Under the pieces are notes generated by a model, which saw nothing but the letters and a program-made list of their open reading frames with translations, searched no databases and was not told where the DNA came from. A stretch of 33,643 bases of DNA from Candidatus Nanopelagicales bacterium. Its GTDB lineage: Bacteria > Actinomycetota > Actinomycetes > S36-B12 > UBA10799. Both the position numbers and the translations under genes were made by a program. Where the stretch lies: the NCBI GenBank assembly GCA_018003655.1, contig JAGNDY010000001.1, positions 99,399 through 133,041 on the forward strand, read 5' to 3'. Positions 1-10,280 of this stretch are shown one piece after another. Position 1 is the first letter of the stretch; the number at the start of each line of letters is the position of its first letter.

Positions 1-1
1 G

Positions 2-112
<111 letters not shown>

Positions 113-159
113 TCCCCGGGTCGCCTGAGTTGTCCGCAGGCGTTCCCGCCGGGTGACAA

Positions 160-202
160 GGCCGCCAGATCCACCCTCTCCCGTTCGGTGGATCTGGCGG
201 CC
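160..202. terminator. Strong hairpin after the first P-II gene, likely terminator
   Basis: A perfect 16-bp inverted repeat (arms 160-175 and 187-202, left arm GGCCGCCAGATCCACC) surrounds an 11-nt loop, 47 bases after the P-II stop codon. No T-tract follows, which is common for actinobacterial terminators. It separates the upstream P-II gene from amt and so suggests that amt has its own promoter. Stem and position are seen directly; termination is inferred. Confidence 0.7.
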
Positions 203-214
203 GAGTCACTTCGT

Positions 215-230
215 GTAACACGGACGTAAC
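215..230 (+). promoter_or_regulatory. GlnR-like operator upstream of amt
   Basis: Two GTAAC half-sites (215-219 and 226-230) are separated by exactly 6 bases, giving an 11-bp period on one face of the helix. Actinobacterial GlnR boxes follow the pattern gTnAc-n6-GaAAc; here the first half fits fully and the second differs at one base. A further GTCAC lies at 205-209, spaced 5 bases before the first. The site is 68 bases before the preferred amt start. GlnR regulation of amt is well established in Streptomyces and mycobacteria; here it is inferred from the motif alone. Confidence 0.55.
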
Positions 231-297
231 AATGGACACACTCACGTAATCCACTCCCGCGATGCTGCCCCGACGTTTCTTTGAGTTGGGAGAGCTC

Positions 298-1988
<1,691 letters not shown>

Positions 1989-1991
1989 GTC

Positions 1992-4298
1992 ATGGAATAT
2001 GCGATTGCTCGCAAGGAGTTGCTGGAGCGGCCCGGTCGAACCGGACCGGCATCCCGCAAAGCTCTGGTCGGCCTTACCGATGACTGGCTGCGAAGCATTT
2101 TCGCTCAGTCAGGCGCGGCGGAGGCCGGTTGCGCGCTAGTCGCAGTCGGCGGGCTCGGTCGCGGACACCTGGCTCCCGGCAGTGACCTGGATCTACTGCT
2201 CCTGCATCCGGCCGGAGCGCAGGTGGGGGAGATCGCGGAGCGGATTTGGTACCCCGTTTGGGACGGTGGCGTCCGCCTGGACCACAGTGTCCGTACCCCC
2301 GCCGAGGCGCGTCGACTGGCGGGCAAGGACATCAAGGTGGTCCTGGGGTTACTCGACGCTCGCACGGTGGTCGGCGACGACGAACTGACAGCGACCCTGC
2401 GGTCTGCGGTCTTGGAAGACTGGCGAGCGCTGGCTCCTCGGCGACTGGAGGAGTTGCACGGCGCAGTCCTGGGTAGGGCTCAACGCAACGGCGACCTGGC
2501 CCACTTGTTGGAGCCGGACCTCAAGGAATCCTACGGCGGTTTGCGCGATGTCACCGTGCTGCGCGCAATCGCTGCCTCCTGGATCGTCGATACCGAGGCA
2601 CGTTCCCTCGATGCTCCCGTCACGGCGTTGCTCGATGCCCGAGATGCCCTTCATCAGGTGACGGGCCGAGCCAACGACCGCCTGACCCTGCAGGAGCAGG
2701 GACCGGTTGCCAACCTCCTGGGAGACCAGGACTCCGATGTTCTGCTTCGTCGTGTCTCGGCCGCAGGCCGGTCAATCGCCTATGCCTGTGACGTCGCGTG
2801 GCATCGCGTCGACCGAGTCACGAGTAAGCGTCGCATCAACCCGATTCGAAGGCTCCGGGGCGGACGTCCAGAACGTGCGCCGCTGGCCGACGGCGTCGTG
2901 GTGCAAGACGGCGAGGCGGTTCTGGCTGTGGATGCGCGTCCGGACAGGGACCCGGTCCTGATGTTGCGCACGGCGGCCGCAGCTGCGCAGGCAGGCTTGC
3001 GTTTGAGTAATCACGCCGTGGAACGACTGGCGACAGAGTCCGCTCCGATGCCCTCACCATGGCCCGTCGCCGCCCGTGACTCGCTCGTTTCGCTCATCGG
3101 CGCAGGTCGGTCCGCGCTGCCGGTGTGGGAAGCCCTCGACCAAGCGGATCTCATCACCAGGCTGATTCCGGAGTGGGAGGTCGTGCGAAGTGCTCCTCAA
3201 CGCAACCCGGTTCACCGGTTCACAGTCGACCGGCACTTGGTCGAGACGGCCGCGAACGCCTCGTCACTGACCCGACGAGTCTCTCGACCCGACCTGCTGT
3301 TGGTCGGTGCTTTGCTACACGACATCGGCAAGGGCCAGCCGGGTGACCACACCGACGTGGGCGTTGGGATCGTTGAGCAGTTGGCTCCCCGACTTGGGTT
3401 CAACGAGCAGGACAGCGCGATCCTGGTGTCGCTAGTGGCCAACCACCTGTTGCTGCCCGACACCGCGACGCGACGGGATCTGTCCGACCCGACAACGGCC
3501 CAGACAGTTGCCGACGCTGTTGGTTCCATCGGAGTCCTCGACTTGCTCGATGCATTGACCAGAGCTGACGCAGCCGCAACGGGTCCAGCCGCATGGAGTC
3601 AGTGGAAGGCTGGGCTGGTCGACGAGTTGGTGGCCCGCACACGTGCGGTTCTGGCGGGCTCGCCCGTACCTGAACCACCCGTTCTGACCGAAGCTCAACA
3701 CGAGCTTGGCCGCTCGGAAGGGGTGCGGGTGGCGTCGGAGCAATCCAGTGGCGCCTGGGAAGTGACCGTGGCAGCGGACGACCGGGTCGGACTACTTGGC
3801 ACAGTCGCCGGGGTGATGGCGCTGCATCGACTCGCTGTGCGCTCAGCGCGCACCGAGACGGTTGGTCAACGTGCCGTTACCGTCTGGACGGTTCAGCCGG
3901 AGTTCGGTGATCCACCCACCGTCGAGCAGCTGCGCGCGGACGTCCGACTGGCACTCGACGGTCGCCTCGATGTCGCTGGGAAGCTCCGTGAGCGTGCGGC
4001 GGCTTACGCTCGCACTAAAACCGACAACCCGGCACCCCCAGTCATCGAGCTCTTTCCGGAGGCTTCGTCTCGATCCGTTGTGATGGAGGTGCGCGCACAC
4101 GATGCACCAGGCCTGTTGCACACGATCGGCTCGGCGATCGCGTCAACCGGGGTCGACATCGCCGCAGCACAGGTCGCCACCTTGGGCTCGGACGTGGTTG
4201 ACGTCTTCTACCTCGGTGTGGGCGGGGGACAGCCAAGCGACGCGCATATCCAGCGGGTCAGCCAAGCGGTGCTGTCGGCGTTGGAGTCGGCGGGATAG
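1992..4298 (+). CDS. glnD: P-II adenylyl/uridylyltransferase GlnD
   Basis: This bifunctional enzyme modifies and de-modifies P-II according to glutamine level. At 768 residues it is somewhat shorter than the enterobacterial protein (about 890). Domains in order are a nucleotidyltransferase domain with GGLGR (53-57) and GSDLD (63-67), a helical region, an HD phosphohydrolase domain with His415 and HD at 443-444 (LLHDIGKG), and two ACT domains beginning near residues 589 and 693 that bind glutamine in known homologues. In Corynebacterium and Mycobacterium GlnD acts as an adenylyltransferase, so that is the likely chemistry here, though the sequence does not prove it. ATG 1992 lies three bases after the P-II stop; ffh follows after nine bases. 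Confidence 0.95.
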   Translation: MEYAIARKELLERPGRTGPASRKALVGLTDDWLRSIFAQSGAAEAGCALVAVGGLGRGHLAPGSDLDLLLLHPAGAQVGEIAERIWYPVWDGGVRLDHSVRTPAEARRLAGKDIKVVLGLLDARTVVGDDELTATLRSAVLEDWRALAPRRLEELHGAVLGRAQRNGDLAHLLEPDLKESYGGLRDVTVLRAIAASWIVDTEARSLDAPVTALLDARDALHQVTGRANDRLTLQEQGPVANLLGDQDSDVLLRRVSAAGRSIAYACDVAWHRVDRVTSKRRINPIRRLRGGRPERAPLADGVVVQDGEAVLAVDARPDRDPVLMLRTAAAAAQAGLRLSNHAVERLATESAPMPSPWPVAARDSLVSLIGAGRSALPVWEALDQADLITRLIPEWEVVRSAPQRNPVHRFTVDRHLVETAANASSLTRRVSRPDLLLVGALLHDIGKGQPGDHTDVGVGIVEQLAPRLGFNEQDSAILVSLVANHLLLPDTATRRDLSDPTTAQTVADAVGSIGVLDLLDALTRADAAATGPAAWSQWKAGLVDELVARTRAVLAGSPVPEPPVLTEAQHELGRSEGVRVASEQSSGAWEVTVAADDRVGLLGTVAGVMALHRLAVRSARTETVGQRAVTVWTVQPEFGDPPTVEQLRADVRLALDGRLDVAGKLRERAAAYARTKTDNPAPPVIELFPEASSRSVVMEVRAHDAPGLLHTIGSAIASTGVDIAAAQVATLGSDVVDVFYLGVGGGQPSDAHIQRVSQAVLSALESAG

Positions 4299-4307
4299 CG
4301 TGGAGCC

Positions 4308-5885
4308 GTGTTCAACACGCTCTCTGATCGCCTCAGTGCGACATTCAAGAATCTCCGCGGCAAGGGACGTCTGTCCGAAGCCGACGTAGATGCAGCCGTG
4401 CGGGAGATCCGCACTGCCCTGCTGGAGGCAGACGTATCGCTTCCCGTGGTGCGGGGTTTCTGCGCGAGGGTTAAAGAGCGCGCACTGGGTTCAGAGGTTT
4501 CCGGCGCGCTCAACCCGGCCCAGCAGGTCGTCAAGATCGTTCACGATGAACTCGTTGCGGTGCTTGGCGGAGAGACGCGCCGTCTGCGCTTCGCCAAACA
4601 CCCACCGACGGTCATCATGCTCGTTGGCCTGCAGGGCGCCGGAAAGACGACCCTCGCAGGCAAGCTCGCCAAGTGGCTTGACGGCCAAGATCACCGCACT
4701 TTGCTCGTCGCAGCGGACCTGCAGCGGCCCAACGCGGTCGACCAGTTGACGGTGGTGGCCGAGCGCGCAGGCGTGGGAATCTTCGCTCCCGAACCGGGCA
4801 ACGGCGTCGGGGACCCAGTTGCCGTGGCCCAGGCGAGCATCGTGCATGCCCGCGATCAGGCCTACGACGTGGTGATCGTCGACACGGCCGGACGGCTCGC
4901 TATCGATGCGCAGATGATGGGTCAGGCCCGATCAATCCGCGATGCCGTGGAGCCGAACGAAATCCTCTTTGTCGTTGACGCGATGATCGGCCAGGACGCC
5001 GTCAACACAGCAGTCGCTTTCGAGGAAGGCGTGGGCTTCGACGGGGTTGTCCTCACCAAACTCGACGGTGACGCGCGTGGCGGCGCTGCGTTGTCGGTCC
5101 GAGAGGTGACCGGTCGGCCGGTGATGTTCGCATCAACCGGTGAGGGTCTCGGCGACTTCGAGCAATTCCACCCGGATCGGATGGCAAACCGCATCCTCGA
5201 TATGGGTGACATGCTCACGCTGATCGAGCAGGCAGAGAAAGCATTCGATGCCGACGAGGCGGCTCGCATCGCCGGCAAGGTGGCCTCCGGGGACGACTTC
5301 ACCCTTGAGGACTTCCTGCAGCAGATGCAGGCGATGAAGAAGATGGGGTCCCTGGGAAAGCTGATGGGAATGCTGCCCGGGATGGGCGACATTCGCAAGC
5401 AGCTTGAGAGCGTCGATGATCGCGACATTGATCGCATTGCCGCGATCATCCAGTCGATGACACCAGCTGAGCGAAACAACTCGAAGATCATTGACGGCTC
5501 TCGCCGGGCGAGGATCGCCCGGGGCTCTGGTGTCGCCGTCAGCGAGGTGAACAACCTGCTGACCCGGTTTGTTGAGGCCCAGAAGATGATGCGCCAGATG
5601 GGCAAGGGTGGCGGCATGCCGGGCCTGCCCGGAATGCCTGGGGCCGCTGGGAAGAAGTCCCGCGGACGGACGGCTCCCCCGCCGAAGAAGAAGAAGGGTC
5701 GCAGCGGAAATCCCGCCAAACGAGCTCAGCAGGAGGCCGAAGGTCCCGCGCAACCGACCGCCCCGGCGGTCCAGGGCAGCGGCCTGATGGCCGGTGGGGG
5801 AGCGGTTCCCGAGGCCGATCCCGCCGCCGTCGCCGAGTTGCCGGAGGAGTTCCAGAAGATGCTCGGGGGATTCGGTAAGAGCTAG
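4308..5885 (+). CDS. ffh: Signal recognition particle protein Ffh
   Basis: This is the GTPase of the bacterial signal recognition particle, which binds 4.5S RNA and nascent signal or membrane sequences and docks with FtsY at the membrane. The order is an N-domain helical bundle, then a G-domain with GLQGAGKTT (107-115), DTAGR (192-196) and TKLD (250-253). A Met-rich M-domain follows (QMQAMKKMGSLGKLMGMLPGM and later residues), with the RNA-binding SRRARIARGSG motif. At 525 residues it is longer than E. coli Ffh (453) because of a C-terminal tail rich in Gly-Met-Pro, Lys (KKKKGR), Ala and Pro, typical of actinobacteria. The start is GTG 4308 with TGGAG at 4301-4305. Confidence 0.97.
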   Translation: MFNTLSDRLSATFKNLRGKGRLSEADVDAAVREIRTALLEADVSLPVVRGFCARVKERALGSEVSGALNPAQQVVKIVHDELVAVLGGETRRLRFAKHPPTVIMLVGLQGAGKTTLAGKLAKWLDGQDHRTLLVAADLQRPNAVDQLTVVAERAGVGIFAPEPGNGVGDPVAVAQASIVHARDQAYDVVIVDTAGRLAIDAQMMGQARSIRDAVEPNEILFVVDAMIGQDAVNTAVAFEEGVGFDGVVLTKLDGDARGGAALSVREVTGRPVMFASTGEGLGDFEQFHPDRMANRILDMGDMLTLIEQAEKAFDADEAARIAGKVASGDDFTLEDFLQQMQAMKKMGSLGKLMGMLPGMGDIRKQLESVDDRDIDRIAAIIQSMTPAERNNSKIIDGSRRARIARGSGVAVSEVNNLLTRFVEAQKMMRQMGKGGGMPGLPGMPGAAGKKSRGRTAPPPKKKKGRSGNPAKRAQQEAEGPAQPTAPAVQGSGLMAGGGAVPEADPAAVAELPEEFQKMLGGFGKS

Positions 5886-5900
5886 CTTGCGGGCCTCTGG

Positions 5901-5914
5901 CACAATAGGCACGT
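5901..5914 (+). promoter_or_regulatory. Promoter-like motif upstream of rpsP
   Basis: The 14-mer CACAATAGGCACGT lies 16 bases after the ffh stop and is repeated exactly at 23098-23111, where it abuts the dxr start codon. CACAAT is a plausible -10 hexamer, placing transcription start near 5913 and giving rpsP a leader of about 115 nt. No convincing -35 is seen at the usual distance. The 143-base gap between ffh and rpsP otherwise holds no gene. Confidence 0.4.
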
Positions 5915-6028
5915 CGAACTGGGTTCATTCGGCCCTCTCACCGAAATGGACCCGATCACGCACCAGCCACCGCGACCCCACTCGCGTTCCCGGCAAAGTG
6001 CAAACCAACGCAGGAGATACCCAAACTC

Positions 6029-6700
6029 GTGGCTGTCAAAATCAAGCTCAAGCGGCTCGGCAAGATCCGCAACCCGCAATACCGAATCGTCATCGCCGAC
6101 GCGCGCAACAAGCGCGACGGTCGAGCGATCGAAGAGATCGGCCTGTATCACCCCAAGGAAGAGCCCTCGCTGATCAAGGTCGACTCTGATCGAGCGCAGT
6201 ACTGGTTGTCCGTCGGTGCTCAGCCGACCGAGGCAGTTCGCGCGATTCTCACGGTCACCGGCGATTGGCAGAAGTTCAAGGGCCTGCCAGGTGCGGAAGG
6301 CACGCTTCGCGTGGCCGAAGCCAAGGCCGACAAGCTCACAGCGTTCGCGGCTGCGGTTCAGGATGGCGAGAAGGCCAAGAGCGAGCCCAAGCCGAAGCTG
6401 AAGAAGGTCGCGGAAAAGACTGACCAAGCTCCCGACGAGGTTGCTGAGAAGACCGAGACTGCTGAGAAGACCGAGACTGTGGAGACCGAAGCTCCTGCCA
6501 AGACCGAAGCTGCCGCCGAGACTGTGGCCGAGAAGGTCGAAGAAGCTGTGGAGACTGCGGTCGAAAAGGTAGAGGATGCTGCCGAGGCCGTCGGCGAGAA
6601 GGTCAAAGAGGTTGTTGAGAAGGTCGAGGACGCCGTCAAGAAGGACGCTCCCGAGGCAACTGACGCGCCCGACGAGGCCGACGCAACCAAGGAGGCCTAG
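6029..6700 (+). CDS. rpsP: 30S ribosomal protein S16 with long acidic C-terminal tail
   Basis: Residues 1-110 are a typical S16, a 16S-rRNA-binding assembly protein, starting [20 protein letters not shown] and containing IEEIGLYHP. The start is GTG 6029, with AGGAGA at 6012-6017. The protein is 223 residues long, whereas bacterial S16 is usually about 80-165. The excess is a low-complexity tail from about residue 115 to the end, rich in Lys, Glu, Ala and Val, with imperfect 11-residue-like periodicity ([17 protein letters not shown] and similar) that should form long amphipathic helices. Extended S16 tails occur in actinobacteria, but this one is long. The stop codon overlaps the GTG of khpA by one base. 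Confidence 0.95.
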   Translation: MAVKIKLKRLGKIRNPQYRIVIADARNKRDGRAIEEIGLYHPKEEPSLIKVDSDRAQYWLSVGAQPTEAVRAILTVTGDWQKFKGLPGAEGTLRVAEAKADKLTAFAAAVQDGEKAKSEPKPKLKKVAEKTDQAPDEVAEKTETAEKTETVETEAPAKTEAAAETVAEKVEEAVETAVEKVEDAAEAVGEKVKEVVEKVEDAVKKDAPEATDAPDEADATKEA

Positions 6701-6942
6701 TGCTTACCGACGCGCTTGAGCATTTGGTTCGCGGCATCGTCGAGCACCCCGATGACGTGGATGTCAGCAAGGGTAACGGTCGTGGTCGCGGCACCTTCAT
6801 CGACGTGCGGGTGCACCCCGACGACATGGGCCGCGTCATTGGTCGATCGGGTCGAACGGCGACCGCCTTGCGCACCGTGATTGGTGCGTTGGACCGTCGC
6901 GGCCCCGTTCGAATCGACTTCGTGGATGTCGACGGCCGGTAG
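6700..6942 (+). CDS. khpA: KH-domain RNA-binding protein KhpA
   Basis: This small (80-residue) single-KH-domain protein carries the GxxG loop inside RVIGRSGRTATALRTVI. It belongs to the KhpA/YlqC family, always found beside rpsP-rimM-trmD in Gram-positive bacteria. KhpA pairs with the Jag/KhpB protein to bind RNA and affects cell elongation and division in streptococci; its role in actinobacteria is less clear. GTG 6700 overlaps the rpsP stop codon. The 3' end overlaps the likely rimM start by 17 bases, so the three genes are probably co-translated. Confidence 0.93.
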   Translation: MLTDALEHLVRGIVEHPDDVDVSKGNGRGRGTFIDVRVHPDDMGRVIGRSGRTATALRTVIGALDRRGPVRIDFVDVDGR

Positions 6943-7534
6943 CCCACCACCAACTCCCCAGCCAGGCTCATCGGAGCACTTCGACTGGGTAGTGGTGGGA
7001 AAGATCGGGCGCGCGCAAGGAATCCGCGGAGACGTCGGCGTCGGACCGCGGACGGATTCACCGGAGGAGCGCTTCGCCACGGGAACGGTCCTGCGCGCTG
7101 GCCAGCCAGCAATCGCAGATCTGACGGTGGCCAATCACCGGTGGCATTCCGGCCGGCTGATCGTGCACTTCGAAGGTATTGACGATCGGACTGCGGCGGA
7201 AGCAATTCGGGGGTCGCTCCTGGAAGCCCTGATCGATACCAGCGCCACACCCGCGGATCCTGACGAGTACTACGACCGTCAGTTGGTCGGTCTGTCGGCG
7301 GTCACAATTTCCGGTGAGCAACTGGGGATTGTCACGGAGGTGGTCCACCTCCCGAGCCAGGACTTGTTGGCGATCACCGCTGCGGACACCGGTCAACTGC
7401 TCGTACCCTTCCTCGCTCACATGGTGCCGAATGTGGATTTGGTCGCTGGCGTCGTGACAGTCGATCCGCCGACTGGGTTGATCGAGAGTCAGGCTCCAAA
7501 CGCGCCCGCATCGACCGACGATTTGCTGGCGTAG
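6926..7534 (+). CDS. rimM: Ribosome maturation factor RimM
   Basis: This 30S assembly factor binds S19 and helps process the 16S 3' major domain. The N-terminal RimM domain is seen in WVVVGKIGRAQGIRGDV, the family signature, and the C-terminal PRC-barrel in YYDRQLVGLSAV through DLLAITAADTGQLLVPFLAHMV. The reading frame is open further upstream, but ATG 6926 is the first reasonable start and gives 202 residues; it overlaps khpA by 17 bases. A GTG just before VVGKIG would give a shorter product closer to many homologues. Five bases separate it from trmD. Confidence 0.92.
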   Translation: MSTAGSPPPTPQPGSSEHFDWVVVGKIGRAQGIRGDVGVGPRTDSPEERFATGTVLRAGQPAIADLTVANHRWHSGRLIVHFEGIDDRTAAEAIRGSLLEALIDTSATPADPDEYYDRQLVGLSAVTISGEQLGIVTEVVHLPSQDLLAITAADTGQLLVPFLAHMVPNVDLVAGVVTVDPPTGLIESQAPNAPASTDDLLA

Positions 7535-7539
7535 TTGGC

Positions 7540-8277
7540 ATGCGAATCGACGTCGTCACCATCTTCCCCGACTACCTGCAGCCGCTACGGCTGTCGTTGC
7601 CGGGCAAAGCGATCGAACAGGGCGTTGTTGAGCTGCACGTCCACGATCTGCGCGACTCCACCCATGATCGACACCGGACCGTGGACGACACCCCGTACGG
7701 CGGCGGTCCTGGGATGGTGATGAAGCCGGAACCGTGGGGAGAGTCCCTCGACCGAATCATCGAATCGGGTCCGCCGGATACCCTTCCGACATTGATCATT
7801 CCTACTCCGAGCGGTGCCCAGTTCACGCAGCAGATGGCTGCTGAACTGGCGCAGGTGCCATGGCTGATCTTCGCCTGCGGTCGCTATGAAGGCATCGACG
7901 CTCGCGTTGGGCAGCACTACGCACAGGGCTGCGATATCCGGCAATTGAGCATCGGCGACTACGTGCTGGCCGGCGGCGAGGTTGCGGCACTCGTGATCAG
8001 CGAGGCTGTGATTCGGCTGCTCCCCGGGGTACTTGGCAATAGCGACAGCGCAAGTGACGACAGCTTCGCGCCGGACCGCTCGGCCGGGGCGCTGGAAGGC
8101 CCGACCTACACCAAGCCTGCGGTCTGGCGGGGATTGGAGGTTCCACCGGTGCTGACGTCCGGCGACCATGGCGCGGTTGCCGACTGGCGGGTGGAGCAGT
8201 CACATCGACGGACCCGGGAGTTTCGACCGGAACTGACCGATGTGGCACACTTGGGCGAAGCCACAAGCGAGTCTTGA
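7540..8277 (+). CDS. trmD: tRNA (guanine-N1)-methyltransferase TrmD
   Basis: TrmD methylates G37 of tRNAs using S-adenosylmethionine and so prevents +1 frameshifting. It is a SPOUT-class trefoil-knot dimer. Visible signatures are MRIDVVTIFP at the start, PYGGGPGMVM (52-61), GRYEGIDARV (114-123) and SIGDYVLAGGE (137-147), the knot that binds AdoMet. The C-terminal part has SHRRTREFRPEL. At 245 residues it is a normal family length. ATG 7540 follows the rimM stop by five bases in the conserved rpsP-khpA-rimM-trmD cluster. Confidence 0.97.
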   Translation: MRIDVVTIFPDYLQPLRLSLPGKAIEQGVVELHVHDLRDSTHDRHRTVDDTPYGGGPGMVMKPEPWGESLDRIIESGPPDTLPTLIIPTPSGAQFTQQMAAELAQVPWLIFACGRYEGIDARVGQHYAQGCDIRQLSIGDYVLAGGEVAALVISEAVIRLLPGVLGNSDSASDDSFAPDRSAGALEGPTYTKPAVWRGLEVPPVLTSGDHGAVADWRVEQSHRRTREFRPELTDVAHLGEATSES

Positions 8278-8279
8278 CC

Positions 8280-8351
8280 TGCCACAGGGGGTCACGTCGC
8301 CGGTGTGGCACATCCATGTCCTACTCATGAATCACTGCGTCGACCTGTGGC
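8280..8351 (+). promoter_or_regulatory. Possible structured leader between trmD and rplS
   Basis: TGCCACA (8280-8286) is perfectly complementary to TGTGGCA (8304-8310), forming a hairpin just after the trmD stop. The same left arm, as GCCACAGG (8281-8288), is also perfectly complementary over 8 bases to CCTGTGGC (8344-8351), which lies 11 bases before the rplS ribosome site. The two pairings exclude each other, as in attenuators or r-protein leaders. The complementarity is seen; regulation is inferred. Confidence 0.35.
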
Positions 8352-8372
8352 GCCGGAGTGCAGGAGAACTTG

Positions 8373-8729
8373 ATGAACACCCTTGACGACGTTGACGCCG
8401 CATCATTGCGCTCGGATATCCCGGATTTTCGACCTGGAGATTCACTAAAGGTCCACGTCAAGGTGGTGGAAGGTACGCGATCGCGTATCCAGATCTTCGC
8501 CGGCGCGGTGATCCGACGCCAGGGCGGCGGACTGCAGGAGACCTTCACTGTCCGCAAGGTCAGCTTCGGCGTTGGCGTCGAGCGCACCTTCCCACTGCAC
8601 TCGCCGATCATTGATTCGATTGAGGTCGTCAGTCGTGGCGATGTTCGCCGCGCGAAGCTTTACTACCTGCGCGATCTGCGCGGCAAAGCTGCCAAGATTC
8701 GCGAGAAGCGCGACAACACCGCTAAGTAA
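8373..8729 (+). CDS. rplS: 50S ribosomal protein L19
   Basis: L19 sits at the 30S-50S interface near bridge B8. The 118-residue product shows family landmarks: [59 protein letters not shown] and the basic C-terminal [19 protein letters not shown] choose ATG 8373 because AGGAGA (8362-8367) lies at the right distance; the in-frame GTG at 8358 overlaps that site and has none of its own. A 95-base leader with possible alternative pairings separates it from trmD. Confidence 0.97.
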   Translation: MNTLDDVDAASLRSDIPDFRPGDSLKVHVKVVEGTRSRIQIFAGAVIRRQGGGLQETFTVRKVSFGVGVERTFPLHSPIIDSIEVVSRGDVRRAKLYYLRDLRGKAAKIREKRDNTAK

Positions 8730-8796
8730 TCTCCTCGGTGGTTCGGTCACGTCACAGCACCCGGCAGCGCGCCGAATCGATATTTGAGGAGCTTCA

Positions 8797-9531
8797 GTGA
8801 CCACGAGCGAGATCGCCACCCCGCCCAAGAAGGGAAAGGGTGGGGTTTGGGCGCTGGTTCGTGAGATTGTCATCGTGCTCGTTTGCGCCTTGGTGTTGTC
8901 GGTGCTCGTTCGAACGTTCCTGGTACAGGCCTTCTACGTGCCGAGCCAGTCCATGGAAAACACCCTGATGCCCAATGACCGCATCGTGGCCTCGAAGATC
9001 ACGACGGCGATCTCGGGTGTGACGCGGGGAGAGGTCGTTGTGTTCCGCGATCCGGGAGGCTGGCTTCCGGAAAGTGACACGTCGGTTGGGCCCGTATCCA
9101 AGGGCCTTGAGTTCATTGGTCTGGTTCCGTCCACCTCCGGAAACGACCTCGTCAAGCGGGTGATCGGTATTGCCGGAGATCACATCAAGTGCTGCAACCA
9201 GCAAGGCCAGATCGTGCTCAACGGCGTCGGCCTCGATGAACCCTTCATCAAGCCCGGGTCAGGCACGGATCAGGTCCCCTTTGACATTGTCGTGCCCGCC
9301 GACTCGATCTTTGTGATGGGCGACAACCGCGGGGCGTCCGCCGACTCGCGCTTCCACCTCTCGGTCAACGACGGAGCCGTGCCGCTCGACGATGTGGTCG
9401 GTCGGGTCGTGCTGAAGGTCTGGCCACTCGACAAGTTCGGAACGGTGGGAATTCCCGAGACGTTCAAGAACCCGGCACTGAACAACCAACCGACATCCGG
9501 ACCAGGTGCCAGCCCGAATTCGGGAAGCTAG
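8797..9531 (+). CDS. lepB: Signal peptidase I
   Basis: This membrane-anchored serine protease (family S26) removes signal peptides from exported proteins. There is a single N-terminal transmembrane segment (about residues 21-43) after a short basic cytoplasmic stretch. The catalytic Ser52 sits in PSQSMENTL and the general base Lys120 in DLVKRVIGIAGD; the GDNRGASADSR box follows. At 244 residues it is typical of actinobacterial enzymes. The start is GTG 8797 after GAGGAG. The stop overlaps the GTG of rnhB by one base. Confidence 0.96.
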   Translation: MTTSEIATPPKKGKGGVWALVREIVIVLVCALVLSVLVRTFLVQAFYVPSQSMENTLMPNDRIVASKITTAISGVTRGEVVVFRDPGGWLPESDTSVGPVSKGLEFIGLVPSTSGNDLVKRVIGIAGDHIKCCNQQGQIVLNGVGLDEPFIKPGSGTDQVPFDIVVPADSIFVMGDNRGASADSRFHLSVNDGAVPLDDVVGRVVLKVWPLDKFGTVGIPETFKNPALNNQPTSGPGASPNSGS

Positions 9532-10280
9532 TGACGGTTCGGCTTCCCTCCCGCGCGCCTCGCCGTCGAGTTACCTCCGATGGCAGCGATACCTATCGAT
9601 ATGAGCGTGCCCTTGCGCGAGCGGGGTTCACGACAGTCGCTGGAGTTGACGAGGCCGGGCGGGGCGCATGTGCTGGTCCACTGGTCGTTGCGGCCGTCAT
9701 CCTGGGCAGCCGCGCCGGTCACTACCCAAGAATCGAGGAGTTGACGGACTCCAAATTGCTCAGTGCTCCAGCCCGTGAACGTGTGTACGACCGGGTGGTC
9801 GAGCGTGCGGCCGCCTGGTCGGTCGTCGTGATCGATGCACCGGAGATCGATCGAATCGGACTGCACGTTGCCAACATCGAAGGGATGCGGCGGGCACTCG
9901 CGCGCACCAACGCGACCGCCGACTACGTCCTGTCCGATGGCTACCCGGTTCCCGGTATTCCGGCGCCCAGCCTCGGAATGTGGAAAGGCGACCGAGTCAG
10001 CGCATCGGTCGCGGCGGCGGGTGTCATCGCCAAAGTGACGCGCGATCGCATCATGGTGACCCTGCATGAGCGTCGGCCCGAGTATGGTTTCGACGTTCAC
10101 AAGGGCTACGTGACGTCCGACCATCGGCAGGCCCTGGGCAATCATGGGCCCTGCGACGAGCACCGGTTCTGCTTCGAACCAGTCAGGCTCGCAGCGTCCG
10201 TGCCGCCGTCACGCGCGCGACCCGACGCCCAGGACGACGAGCAAGCGACGAGAGAACGGAGTCAGCGGTATGGGTGCTGA
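9531..10280 (+). CDS. rnhB: Ribonuclease HII
   Basis: RNase HII cleaves RNA in RNA/DNA hybrids and removes single misincorporated ribonucleotides. The DEDD active site is visible: Asp40 and Glu41 in AGVDEAGRGACAGP, Asp136 in VLSDGYPV and Asp172 in KVTRDRIM. DSKLLSAPARERVY is also a family motif. The N-terminus is preceded by about 30 extra residues, and a polar C-terminal tail (DAQDDEQATRERSQR) extends past the catalytic domain. GTG 9531 overlaps the lepB stop, and the 3' end overlaps the DUF2469 gene by 11 bases. Confidence 0.96.
   Translation: MTVRLPSRAPRRRVTSDGSDTYRYERALARAGFTTVAGVDEAGRGACAGPLVVAAVILGSRAGHYPRIEELTDSKLLSAPARERVYDRVVERAAAWSVVVIDAPEIDRIGLHVANIEGMRRALARTNATADYVLSDGYPVPGIPAPSLGMWKGDRVSASVAAAGVIAKVTRDRIMVTLHERRPEYGFDVHKGYVTSDHRQALGNHGPCDEHRFCFEPVRLAASVPPSRARPDAQDDEQATRERSQRYGC

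Noticed and set aside
262-297. ATG 262 as the amt start
   Set aside because: No ribosome site precedes it, whereas GTG 298 has GGGAGAG properly placed; the extra 12 residues are not typical of the family.
4922-5719. Long reverse-strand open frame (265 codons) across ffh
   Set aside because: It is antisense to the well-supported G and M domains of Ffh and its product is low-complexity Ser/Arg/Pro sequence; a GC-rich codon shadow.
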